The notes under the pieces were generated by a model. That model ran no database searches. It saw nothing but the letters and a program-made list of their open reading frames with translations, and had not been told where the DNA came from. A stretch of DNA of 20,193 nucleotides, taken from Mycoemilia scoparia (Eukaryota > Kickxellomycota > Kickxellomycetes > Kickxellales > Kickxellaceae). Where the stretch lies: positions 1 through 20,193 of the forward strand of contig JANBPU010000280.1 in assembly GCA_027575805.1 (NCBI GenBank), written 5' to 3'. Shown piece by piece: positions 9,577-17,310 of the stretch (position 1 is the stretch's first letter; every line of letters starts with the position of its first letter). A program made the translations under genes and the position numbers.

Positions 9577-11211
9577 TTAACACTGATTTATAAACAAAAC
9601 ATTAGGATACTGTTTTCTTAAAATTAAAATAATATCATTATTTAATCTACGGAATTTAACAATCCTAACATTTGTGAATATCCCAATCAAAGTAAACAAC
9701 AACAGCAGTGGTGGGCAATCATCAGCCACCCCAACATTGACTTTAAAAAATAATTCAAGTTCGAGTATAATAATGGTAGGGATTTGGATGATCAATTCGG
9801 CAACTTCTTTTACATCTTTTAAAGATTTGAAACCGATATATAACCATTCTAGGTTAGGGAGTTGATTGATTGCGTATAATACTTTGGGCGTAAATTGCAT
9901 GAATTGAGTGTCTAGACGTTTTAGTCTAGTAAGGTGGTTGAGTTTGATTACATTTGAGGGAGATAAACAACAATCTTTTGGGGGAGAAGAATTTAATAAT
10001 TCGGTGCTGAATAGGTCGTTATCACTCGGTCTATTGGAAAGTAATGTTTCAGTTGAAATACATAGATGGGCTAGTTGATTCAATCCATTTTCTTTTCTTG
10101 TGTTTGTGAGTAGTAGAAGGTATTGTAGGTCTTGAGCAATTCTGTCTTGGTCTTGGTTTTCGTCATCATCAGGGAATAAACGAATTGTCAGGTGTTTGAG
10201 GGTTGGACAGAATTTAGCGAGCTTGTCAATAAATATTTTTGATATATAAAATGTGTCTAGCTTTTCTAGGTTGTTGAAACTGAGATGGGTGGTGGATACC
10301 AAAGGAGTGCAATAGGCATCTACAATACTAATTTCTCTCGACATTTGATCGGTTATCGTGGTTTTGGATTCGGATTTGCGGACCAGATATAGCAAATTAT
10401 TCAAATTGGGAAAAAGAAATTTCAAGTGATCAAGTGTAAGTAAATCCTTGGCTGTATTTGGTGCGGTGAATGTTATGCTAAGTGTTTTTATATTGGGGTA
10501 TGACCTGGAATTGATGTCTAGAATATCTGGTGGCGGTATTCTGATGGATAGAACTTCTGTAATATGATGTAGTACCAGTCTTTCAAGATTAGGAAAAACA
10601 TTTAGGACCTGGAAAAATGGTATATTTCCCTCAGTGAAATTCACTTCTAAAGATTTTAGAGTGTTTATATTTTGTTGTGTAGCTAACAGATCGGATATTC
10701 TTTCACCCATGTAATCATGTAAAGTCAGTGTGGATATTCTTTGGTTGCTGATGAAGATTTTGCGAATAAAGTCACCTATTTTGTCTCCCCAGATAATATC
10801 CAACTCCGTGAGGTTTCTCGATTCTTGTAAAACTGGATCTAAAGTTGATATGTCATCACTTATATCTCCGTATATTACCAGGCTCTTCAAATATTGGTAG
10901 TGCTTATCCAAATTTTCCATGTCTTGTTGTAAATTGAGCTTATCAGCAAGCTCTCGAAAACAGCATTTGCCAACAGCTAATTCATTGGCAAAGTAACATC
11001 GGGTTATTTCATTCCATTCATGCGAAGTGTTTTTGAGAGCATAAAGGGTATCTCGGTCGTCATAGGGATCCAGATATTTGCAAATATTAGTTTTTAGTTC
11101 TACAGGAGTTCTATTCATTGTGGATACATGGATAATTGGTTGGTATTGTTTATAGTTTGGTAAATAATGTATATCAAAGAGAGAGAAGGAGGAGATGGTG
11201 GCACTACTCAA
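9577..11211 (-). CDS. F-box/leucine-rich-repeat-like protein
   Basis: A single uninterrupted frame of 544 residues, or 513 if translation starts at the second Met (codon 11118-11116). An F-box-like segment follows that second Met: RTPVELKTNICKYLDP, then TLYALKNTSHEWNEITRCYF. This is the usual pattern of a helical Pro-x-Glu start and a Trp-containing helix. The remainder shows irregular leucine-rich repeats (for example NLTELDI, LKSLEVNF, NLERLVLHHI, TLKHLTIRLF, NLEWLYIGF, NVRIVKFRRL), as in many F-box proteins of early-diverging fungi. Known role of the type: the F-box binds Skp1 and the repeats select substrates for SCF ubiquitin ligases. The substrate here cannot be told. Codon use is AT-rich, unlike the HMG-box gene. 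The family expands and diverges fast, so the F-box assignment is by pattern only. A MITE-like element lies about 105 bases upstream. Confidence 0.75.
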   Translation of the reverse strand: MSSATISSFSLFDIHYLPNYKQYQPIIHVSTMNRTPVELKTNICKYLDPYDDRDTLYALKNTSHEWNEITRCYFANELAVGKCCFRELADKLNLQQDMENLDKHYQYLKSLVIYGDISDDISTLDPVLQESRNLTELDIIWGDKIGDFIRKIFISNQRISTLTLHDYMGERISDLLATQQNINTLKSLEVNFTEGNIPFFQVLNVFPNLERLVLHHITEVLSIRIPPPDILDINSRSYPNIKTLSITFTAPNTAKDLLTLDHLKFLFPNLNNLLYLVRKSESKTTITDQMSREISIVDAYCTPLVSTTHLSFNNLEKLDTFYISKIFIDKLAKFCPTLKHLTIRLFPDDDENQDQDRIAQDLQYLLLLTNTRKENGLNQLAHLCISTETLLSNRPSDNDLFSTELLNSSPPKDCCLSPSNVIKLNHLTRLKRLDTQFMQFTPKVLYAINQLPNLEWLYIGFKSLKDVKEVAELIIQIPTIIILELELFFKVNVGVADDCPPLLLLFTLIGIFTNVRIVKFRRLNNDIILILRKQYPNVLFINQC

Positions 11212-11316
11212 TCGAGTTTCTATATCATTTGTGTTGCCGCAATCTTTTTTATAACACCTCCCAACTAATTTCCAAAAAAAATTACAATCCTTTGTGTTTT
11301 ATTCATGCGACTATCT

Positions 11317-11428
11317 GGATCATTATTTTTGAAGAGTGAATTTTGGGAACCAATAATTATAGGGGAAATCACAGCCAAATGGGTGTTCAGTTTTACTAGT
11401 GAACTTTCACCCTTCAAAAATTATTACC
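11317..11428. mobile_element. MITE-like family 1, copy C, upstream of the F-box gene
   Basis: Starts GGATCATTATTTTTGAAGAG and ends TCACCCTTCAAAAATTATTACC, so the two ends are imperfect inverted repeats of about 20 bp. The interior has the AAATCACAGCCAAATGGGTG block of copies A and E and the TTTACTAGT block of copies B and F. No clear 4-bp target duplication (ATCT left, AACA right). It lies 105 bases upstream of the longest F-box reading frame, inside its likely promoter. Confidence 0.75.
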
Positions 11429-12749
11429 AACAAGGCTGCTTTGTTATTGAGATTCCAAGGCTAATAGTTTCTAATAAAGCCCATCATTCACATTGCAAAT
11501 CACCAGGTTATTTCAAAAAAGGCATAAATTTGTTTTGAAGGTATAGGGTATATTTTTACAGGTAAATGAATGGATTAATGGACAGAATTCACAGCCAACG
11601 CCTTGAACAAAAATTGGGTGTTTCCAGGAACTGGATAGCAAATGGCTTGAGATTGGACCAAAGCCCAAGAATCTGCTGTGTTTCTATGTACAATAAACTT
11701 GATCACTGACAAAATCTCTGACCACTTCAAAATAGACATCATGATGGTGATCGCTAACAAATGACACTTGTTTATTCGTTATTATATAGATATGTGTATG
11801 TGTGTACACAGGGAAAACCACACAAATGGGTGGATAAAAACCTTGTTAAAGTGAGTATAGAGTTATAAGATATTTGTGCACACGTAAATATAGCAAGACA
11901 AAACCAATTGACTAGGGATAGTTTTGCAAATGTGCGTTATACTATATCAGTGTTGTTGTTAGACACTTCATAATCCAAGATCTGTCTTAATGAACCCTGA
12001 GTGTGATTGGAATATGGCCACCTTTCATATTACTAAGACTGTCCTAGAATAGGTACACATTCGCATGTGTCAAAGTCACATAACTTTCCTTTAAGAAGAC
12101 ACTTAACTCTGCATACTGGGGGACAATCTTGTGCAGTCGCCACATAGGCAGTTGCTAGGAGGAGGAGAGCTCATAGGTTGGACGAGAGCTTCATTGTTGC
12201 TTGCTGGTGGAGAGAGAGAATTGCAGATGTTGGGAATGGTTAGGACAAGAAGATACTCTGCTATCTTTTTATAGTTTTTCTCTTTCTCCGTGATAGGATG
12301 TCTATCTGTCTGATGGCAATGGTGGTGAACATAAAAGAATAAACCAAGTGTGAGCATCTGAGGGCTTTGCAGATGTGCTGGCAAATGTGGTTGGGCGTGT
12401 TTAGTTTGATTCCAAAAAATCCGTCACATGATGGCAGCTGCCAATGGCTGATGAAGGCAATGTGATATATCGATTCCTTTTTTGCCAGGTACTAAAACAA
12501 ATGACCAATATATTCGAAAATATTGATATTGTCTCTTAATTGTTAATGAATGAACAACCACAGAGAAAAATCCGAATTGACCAGTTTATACCCTGCTAGC
12601 TTAGAGGCCTTTCTGTTTATGGATTGGTCGACCCAGATATTTTTGTTGTAGTAAATGCAAGCCTTAATTCCCAAATTAAAGATACACCCTTGCTACTATA
12701 CTACAAATATCTGTATATTTTCAGAATTCTTTCATGAAACAATGGATTT
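11429..12749. other. Intergenic, repeat-bearing, no gene supported
   Basis: AT-rich. It contains one family 2 repeat (11590-11680) and a short stretch at about 11808-11838 (GGGAAAACCACACAAATGGG) resembling the interior of family 1 elements, possibly a decayed fragment. The short open frames here show no recognisable domain. Confidence 0.5.
11590..11680 (+). repeat. Dispersed repeat family 2, copy c (divergent)
   Basis: Blocks GCCTTGAACAAAAAT, GATAGCAAATGGC and GATTGGACCAAA correspond in order to the copy at 13755-13826. The segment is bracketed by a short inverted repeat, CACAGC at 11590-11595 and GCTGTG at 11675-11680. Divergence makes this the less certain member. Confidence 0.45.
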
Positions 12750-12847
12750 GGGTAGTTATTTTTGAAGGGCTATAGAGTCACTCATTTGGCTGTGATTGTC
12801 CCTTTAATCGTTGGCCACCAAAAGTCACCCTTCAAAAATTATGATCC
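12750..12847. mobile_element. MITE-like family 1, copy D
   Basis: A complete copy of 98 bp. The left end is GGGTAGTTATTTTTGAAGGG and the right end is the inverted CACCCTTCAAAAATTATGATCC. It is flanked by ATTT on both sides (12746-12749 and 12848-12851), a candidate 4-bp target duplication. The interior is in opposite orientation to copies A, C and E (CATTTGGCTGTGATT is the complement of their AATCACAGCCAAATG block). Confidence 0.78.
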
Positions 12848-13476
12848 ATTTCACCGTGCTTCTGGGCATGTGGATATTTACCTTAGAGCAAGAGTATTGC
12901 GCTTATAGGAATTAATGGCCAATTTTATGCATGATGATGATGGTGGTATCTGACCGACTGGCCAATGCGACTATCTTGGCGTTTCAAGCTTGTTGTTTTC
13001 ATATACAATTAAGTGTGCGGTAGGTAAGTTGGTGTATGAGATTAGGTTTATTTGCTGGAGGCTCATATCCAACATGAGAAGTAAAAATGCAATACAAAAA
13101 TGCAATGTAAGGAGATGACATTTAAAATGGCTGTCACATGCTATTCGGATCGGCCAATCCGCAAAATGTTTTATATGCAACAACAATCTGAAATTATTTT
13201 TTGCCTTTGTTATTCAGAAAACAATGTATGTGTATATTCCGCCTTATTGATCTCATGACAACATACATTTCCGACCCAATGGTTGTATCATTATATTCTC
13301 CCAACCTCCTCCCTTTATTGCTTTTTAAATGAATAGTCGCTCGATGTATACTGATTGAAAATATAAATGTCATTCTTTAAGCAATCCCGGTACAACAATT
13401 ATACATAGACATTCTTAATTAACTTGTTTCGAAATGGTGAGATTCGACTTAAGGTCAGTTGTATGTATGTGGAAAT

Positions 13477-13548
13477 GGGCCACCATATTTTTGCCCAATC
13501 GTCACCCATTACATATACAATTTCTGTGAACCCATTTTTGCCCAGGAC
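13477..13548 (-). repeat. Dispersed repeat family 2, copy d (divergent)
   Basis: On the minus strand: GTCCTGGGCAAAAATGGGTT, a middle part, then GATTGGGCAAAAATATGG. The order and spacing of the two CAAAAAT blocks match the 13755-13826 copy. The middle is not well conserved. Confidence 0.45.
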
Positions 13549-13754
13549 TGTGTGAATTCTGATCAAATATCCACTACTTATCGTTATACGTATTAGTTGG
13601 GAAAATGCTTAGATAAACGAATATGGTTTGCATAATGGTAGTTATCTATTCTGTGTATTATACCTGGGCTATATAGAATTACAAGACAATATTCGTTAAT
13701 GTTGTTTATTTAACACCTGGGTGATTAGCACCAAGTGATATATGGTTAAAGCTC

Positions 13755-13826
13755 ACAAGGCCTTAGACAAAAATGGGTCCTCAGGGGACACATAGCAAAT
13801 GCCCTGTAATCGGGCCAAAATCTGAT
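13755..13826 (+). repeat. Dispersed repeat family 2, copy b
   Basis: Contains CAAGGCCTTAGACAAAAATG, a CTCAGGGGACACATAGCAAA block and CTGTAATCGGGCCAAAATCT. It is clearly related to the minus-strand copy at 9133-9208. It lies in intergenic DNA, does not code and shows no tRNA-like promoter. Confidence 0.65.
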
Positions 13827-13953
13827 GGGGATCTAATATTTCTGTCTACCATACATTTGATCCAAAGTGAAATTATTGCACATATAGTGTATATGTATGA
13901 GGCTTTTGCTTCATTTAACTATTTTCATCAGATATTAATTTTCAGGGTAACTA

Positions 13954-13980
13954 TAAGCTCATATTTTTTACATGAGCTTA
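13954..13980. repeat. Perfect 9-bp hairpin
   Basis: Arms TAAGCTCAT (13954-13962) and ATGAGCTTA (13972-13980) with a T-rich 9-base loop. Function unknown; this could be chance or a small structured RNA element. Confidence 0.5.
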
Positions 13981-14269
13981 AAAGATGGTTTGAAACAGTT
14001 AATGATTTGATCGCTTGATCACCTGTGTTAATTCCTAGTACAAATGGATGAGTGAAGTTTGTTGGAACTTTCAGACCAAGCGTGTTTGGAGCGACCTAGT
14101 AAAAGCAGTTCTTTTTGTTCAAATAGCCCACACAGCTTCCCTTCTTATAGCACCTACAATATTCTGTTTGTCACAAATGTAAGTGAATGGACTATATTTT
14201 ATTCACATATTTCTATTCAAAAGATAATTCGACCACATCTATTGCCCAATTTGTTTATAGCCAACAAAC

Positions 14270-15144
14270 ATGAAGCCCATCTTGCTGTGTCTGTTGTTCC
14301 TATCAGCCCTCGTTTTGGGTATTCATTTTGACCTCCATGCATCTCCAGCAGACCAAGACCATAAAAGGTGCCTTTCCCAATGGATCCCAGCAAAGACAGA
14401 AGTACTTATCAAAGTCATTGTTGAAAACCAGCCAAACACCCATGCTCTAGAGTTTAAGGTATGTATAATTCTCTAGCAGCAGCATGGACATTAATTTGTA
14501 TATTTAATACAAACTCTGTATTTATGACTTGATGATAATTCCGGCTCCTATCTAAAAATATGTGCAACTTTGTACACACATACCATTGTTAATAATGAAT
14601 GTAGGTCCACGATGACAGCATTCACAAGAATTCCTTTGCTGCAAGAACAAATGTTAAAGATGAGACTGTTCGTCTTGAGACTCAGGCCCATTCAAATGTT
14701 ATTGTTTGCTTCAAGAATGTATTGCTTCCAGGCAAGTATTGATATCTCCACTGTTCGTATTTGAAATCTTAGAATAGTGAAGGACATTAATCTTATTGAT
14801 CAATACGTTTATTTGATACAGGTATGCCCGCTGATACTCGCACTACTACAATTAACTTCAAGATGTCATCTGGCGCTTCAGTTATCGATTTCCGAAAACT
14901 TATGGCTGATCACCACATCGAGCCTCTTGAAGCTGAGCTTCGCAAGCTTGCCTCAAATGTTGATGATGCGCAAGAACAACTCCAATTCCTCAAGGTCCGC
15001 GAGGCTGACTTGCGTACACTTAACGAATCAAGCAACACTAGAGTCACCCATCTTAGCATCTTTACTATAGTTGTTCTCATAGCTGGTGCTTTATTCCAAT
15101 TGGTCTATCTTCGCCGCTTCTTCAAGGCCAAGAAGCTTATTTGA
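14270..15144 (+). CDS. p24/TMED delta-type cargo receptor (three exons)
   Basis: Exons: 14270-14458, 14605-14731, 14822-15144. Spliced protein is 212 residues, normal for the p24 family. A signal peptide covers about 1-17, followed by GIHFDLHA, typical of the mature N-terminus of p24 proteins. The GOLD domain carries the expected cysteine pair (Cys34 and Cys98). A heptad-like stretch (about 138-178) with LNESSNTRV leads into one membrane span (about 183-202). The cytosolic tail YLRRFFKAKKLI carries both the FF signal for COPII export and a KKXX dilysine signal for COPI retrieval, and closely resembles the tail of TMED10/Erv25. Known role: cargo selection and vesicle formation between ER and Golgi, as part of p24 hetero-oligomers. 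Intron 2 (14732-14821) begins AG|GCAAGT, a GC-AG intron. No GT donor nearby keeps the frame. MIM1 follows on the same strand 420 bases downstream. Confidence 0.92.
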
Positions 15145-15256
15145 ACTCTTTCTCATTTGCCCTCATTTATTCCAAATATACAGGTATAATGCCTTTTTAA
15201 CATTATAGACTATAATAAATGGTTACCAGAGTCGGAAAACAAAAATATTTGAATGT

Positions 15257-15372
15257 GGATCATGGTTTTTGAAGGGTATCTCCTTTTGGTGGCCAGCAGT
15301 CAAAGGGGCAATCACAGCCAAATGCTTGATCACCATTTGTTGGCAAACAGTCGCCCTTTAAAAATAACTACC
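15257..15372. mobile_element. MITE-like family 1, copy E, between p24 and MIM1
   Basis: A complete copy of 116 bp. The left end is GGATCATGGTTTTTGAAGGG and the right end is CGCCCTTTAAAAATAACTACC. The interior is nearly identical to copy A over CACAGCCAAATG and ATCACCATTTGTT, including the palindromic centre at 15319-15339. No matching target duplication is seen (ATGT left, TATA right). It ends 192 bases before the MIM1 start codon, so it lies in that gene's promoter region. Confidence 0.75.
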
Positions 15373-15564
15373 TATATATTCGGGTGGTAGTGCTACATGG
15401 TTAGGATCACCCATAATTCCCCTTTGAATAGCCTGATGTTAAAGCCACTTTAAATAGTATCAGCCTAGCATATATCGTATTTGTATTATAGCCGAATCAT
15501 TCCAGCTAAAATCGGTCCAAAAATTCTTGGAGAAAAAACAGTCAACCCAATATAGTATGCCATT

Positions 15565-15900
15565 ATGGACTATTCCCGAATTTTTGGAAGAGGTGGCGAC
15601 CAAACATTTACTACACACTCCCTTTACGACCGATTTCCACACAGGATAGATCCCAAGGATGAGTTGCAGATGTCGAAGCCAACATTAGGGACGATATCAT
15701 CGACATGGAAAATATTTAAAAAGGGTCCTGGCTGGAAGTTCACGTTATCTACAATAGCCTCAATTATTGTCATACCATTCATTACTGGTGTAATGGCTGG
15801 AATCGGAGAAATCGTAGCAAATGAGCTGTTCTTTTATATGGGATGGAAGGGTGCCCGAGTAGTTCAGGTTCCTGGAAGAAGGTTGATAAGGCAATCGTGA
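15565..15900 (+). CDS. MIM1: Mitochondrial outer-membrane insertase subunit MIM1 (Tom13)
   Basis: A single exon of 111 residues, the size of yeast Mim1 (about 113). A polar N-terminal half precedes one membrane span at about 58-80. The span and its exit, IPFITGVMAGIGEIVANELF (residues 70-89), match the conserved fungal Mim1/Tom13 core, which has the Pro-Phe-x-x-Gly start, small-residue GxxxG spacing (Gly75/Gly79) and the Gly-Glu-x-x-Ala pair. Known role: with Mim2 it forms the MIM complex in the mitochondrial outer membrane, which inserts alpha-helical outer-membrane proteins and helps assemble the TOM complex. The family is restricted to fungi, which supports the host assignment. The C-terminal tail is basic (GRRLIRQ). 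The start is the first ATG of the frame; no intron is needed. The gene converges with TVP23, 239 bases between stop codons. Confidence 0.85.
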   Translation: MDYSRIFGRGGDQTFTTHSLYDRFPHRIDPKDELQMSKPTLGTISSTWKIFKKGPGWKFTLSTIASIIVIPFITGVMAGIGEIVANELFFYMGWKGARVVQVPGRRLIRQS

Positions 15901-16139
15901 CAAAATTACTAGTATATCTCATTTGCATAGAACATTTTTCAATAATACATGTTAAACTTAATATGATAAATATGATTTATTTAAAGTTGAAGCGTGTGGG
16001 CAAGCTTTGAGGGGCATAGTACAAATGCATTGGTGGGCGGATAAGTCGGCCAATTGCAGAGTGGTTCCTAGATAATGTGGGATCAGGAGAGAAAGCCACG
16101 ATTATGAGAGAGCAAAACTACTGTACCAGCATATCCTTT

Positions 16140-16866
16140 CTATGAGCGGTTGAATATTGAGTTAGTAACATGACTTGTGATGAAGTTAGTCATCATGCTT
16201 GGAATGCCGAATCCTCCGCTTTGTCCAGTAAGCTGACCGAGTCTGCGTTTGGCATCTTTGTCGCATCTGGAATATCCGATCAGATTTGCGCTGCTCAGAA
16301 CGATGGCAATGACAACGATGAGAAGCCATTGGAAGCGCAGACTGAAGAAAGCAGCAATTGCAAGAAGTGCCCAAACAACTGGGGTGGCATAAAGTACTGT
16401 CCAGAAAGTCCGAGAGTCGCTAGCATTAACGTTTGCATGCGAGTCGCGGCTCTCAAATACCCAGTTGCTTGTGCCATCGTCGTGGACTTGATTCCACCAA
16501 CGAAGTCCGACCAGTAAGCGTCCAGATATATTTTTGACAGTCCAGAAATCAAAGGACAAGCAAAGAACGCATATCACAAAAATAAGGATAAAGCTGTCCG
16601 TGAAGAAATTGCCAAGAAGGTACAATGTTAGTGCTGTGATTTTAAATAGGAATAGGAAAGCGAGCGCAAACGGGTGACTATATAGTTTACAAGATCAATT
16701 ATTATCCATTATAATATTATGCAGTTTACCTTGTAGTATAGTAGAAATTTGCAGCTTACCTTGATTTTTTGAATATGTTTTCGTCGGGACCAGTCTGGGC
16801 CTGGCTCTCCATATTAATGGCTGTTGAATTGCTTTGTTCACCAATTGGCTGGTAAGTTTGTGTCAT
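16140..16866 (-). CDS. TVP23: Golgi membrane protein TVP23 (FAM18 family, two exons)
   Basis: Exon 1 is 16866-16760 and exon 2 is 16677-16140, joined by an 82-nt GT-AG intron; the spliced protein has 214 residues, close to yeast Tvp23. The join completes the conserved opening SSHPFALAFLFLFK, which spans the splice site. Four hydrophobic spans are visible (about 38-57, 61-80, 127-147, 151-171). The family signature DFWTVKNISGRLLVGLRWWN lies at residues 79-98, followed by the NWVFESR segment. The C-terminal part GYSRCDKDAKRR lies after the last span. Known role: a late-Golgi/TGN vesicle membrane protein associated with Yip4/Yip5-type partners and linked to trafficking and Golgi structure; the molecular activity is unclear. 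The start is ATG 16866-16864 (MTQTYQPIGE); an in-frame stop or possible acceptor (TATATAG) lies just upstream, so a further 5' exon is not fully excluded. A duplicated 5' splice site lies in the intron. Confidence 0.9.
16721..16763 (-). promoter_or_regulatory. Duplicated 5' splice site in the TVP23 intron
   Basis: The donor segment CAAGGTAAGCTGC (minus strand, 16763-16751) is repeated as CAAGGTAAACTGC 30 bases downstream (16733-16721). Using the second donor would keep 30 intronic bases and create an immediate TAA after Ser36-Arg. The first donor is needed for the full protein. Confidence 0.6.
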
Positions 16867-17310
16867 GGTATTGCTACCATTTCCTCCAGCATTCTATATA
16901 TACGCATTGTTGGGTTTGCTCATTAGCATGCATTTATATGCCACAAAACATGTAAAAACGATAGATGGTACAAATTATAACCCACCATTTTCGAATCAAA
17001 ATTATTCAAGTCTATAAGTTATTTCAATAGTCTACAAGAAAGCAGAGGTACTCCAAAAGCTAGGTCCAAGACAAATTAATAAATAACTGTAGAGTTCCAC
17101 TGTCTTGGAAGCACTTTGTGGGGTCTGAGAGATCAACTGTTATGGGTGAAAATAAATAGTAACTACAAAAGGAGTTTACTGCCTTTTCTTTAAACCTTCA
17201 GATGATGTAACAGCGAATTTTGATACAATTATAATATATTGTTCGAACTTCCAAAAATCGATTCCTTGATGAATAATTTATTAAAGCACTAAAATTATAA
17301 ATATCTTGTT
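16867..17310. other. Spacer between Notchless 3' end and TVP23 start
   Basis: AT-rich DNA of about 440 bases. On the minus strand it holds an AATAAA (17282-17277), 28 bases after the Notchless stop, a plausible polyadenylation signal, then presumably the TVP23 promoter. No other gene is seen. Confidence 0.6.

Larger units (their letters stand above)
12848..14269. other. Intergenic, repeat-bearing, no gene supported
   Basis: AT-rich stretch with two family 2 repeats (13477-13548 and 13755-13826) and a small hairpin (13954-13980). The final 100-200 bases must contain the promoter of the p24 gene, but no distinct element is recognised. Open frames here have no recognisable domain. Confidence 0.5.

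Noticed and set aside
11808..11838. Seventh family 1 copy
   Set aside because: Only a short interior-like block matches, with no inverted ends; at most a decayed fragment.
12103..12384. Minus-strand 93-codon frame
   Set aside because: Low-complexity Ser/Pro stretch with no domain and no splice partners.
16140..16625. TVP23 as a single exon starting at 16625
   Set aside because: That start would be a TTG and would remove the conserved SSHPFALAFLFLFK opening, which is present upstream and joins by a clean intron to an ATG exon.
14270..16866. p24, MIM1 and TVP23 as a functional cluster
   Set aside because: Orientation and spacing are ordinary for a fungal genome and their roles are in different membranes; nothing links them beyond adjacency.
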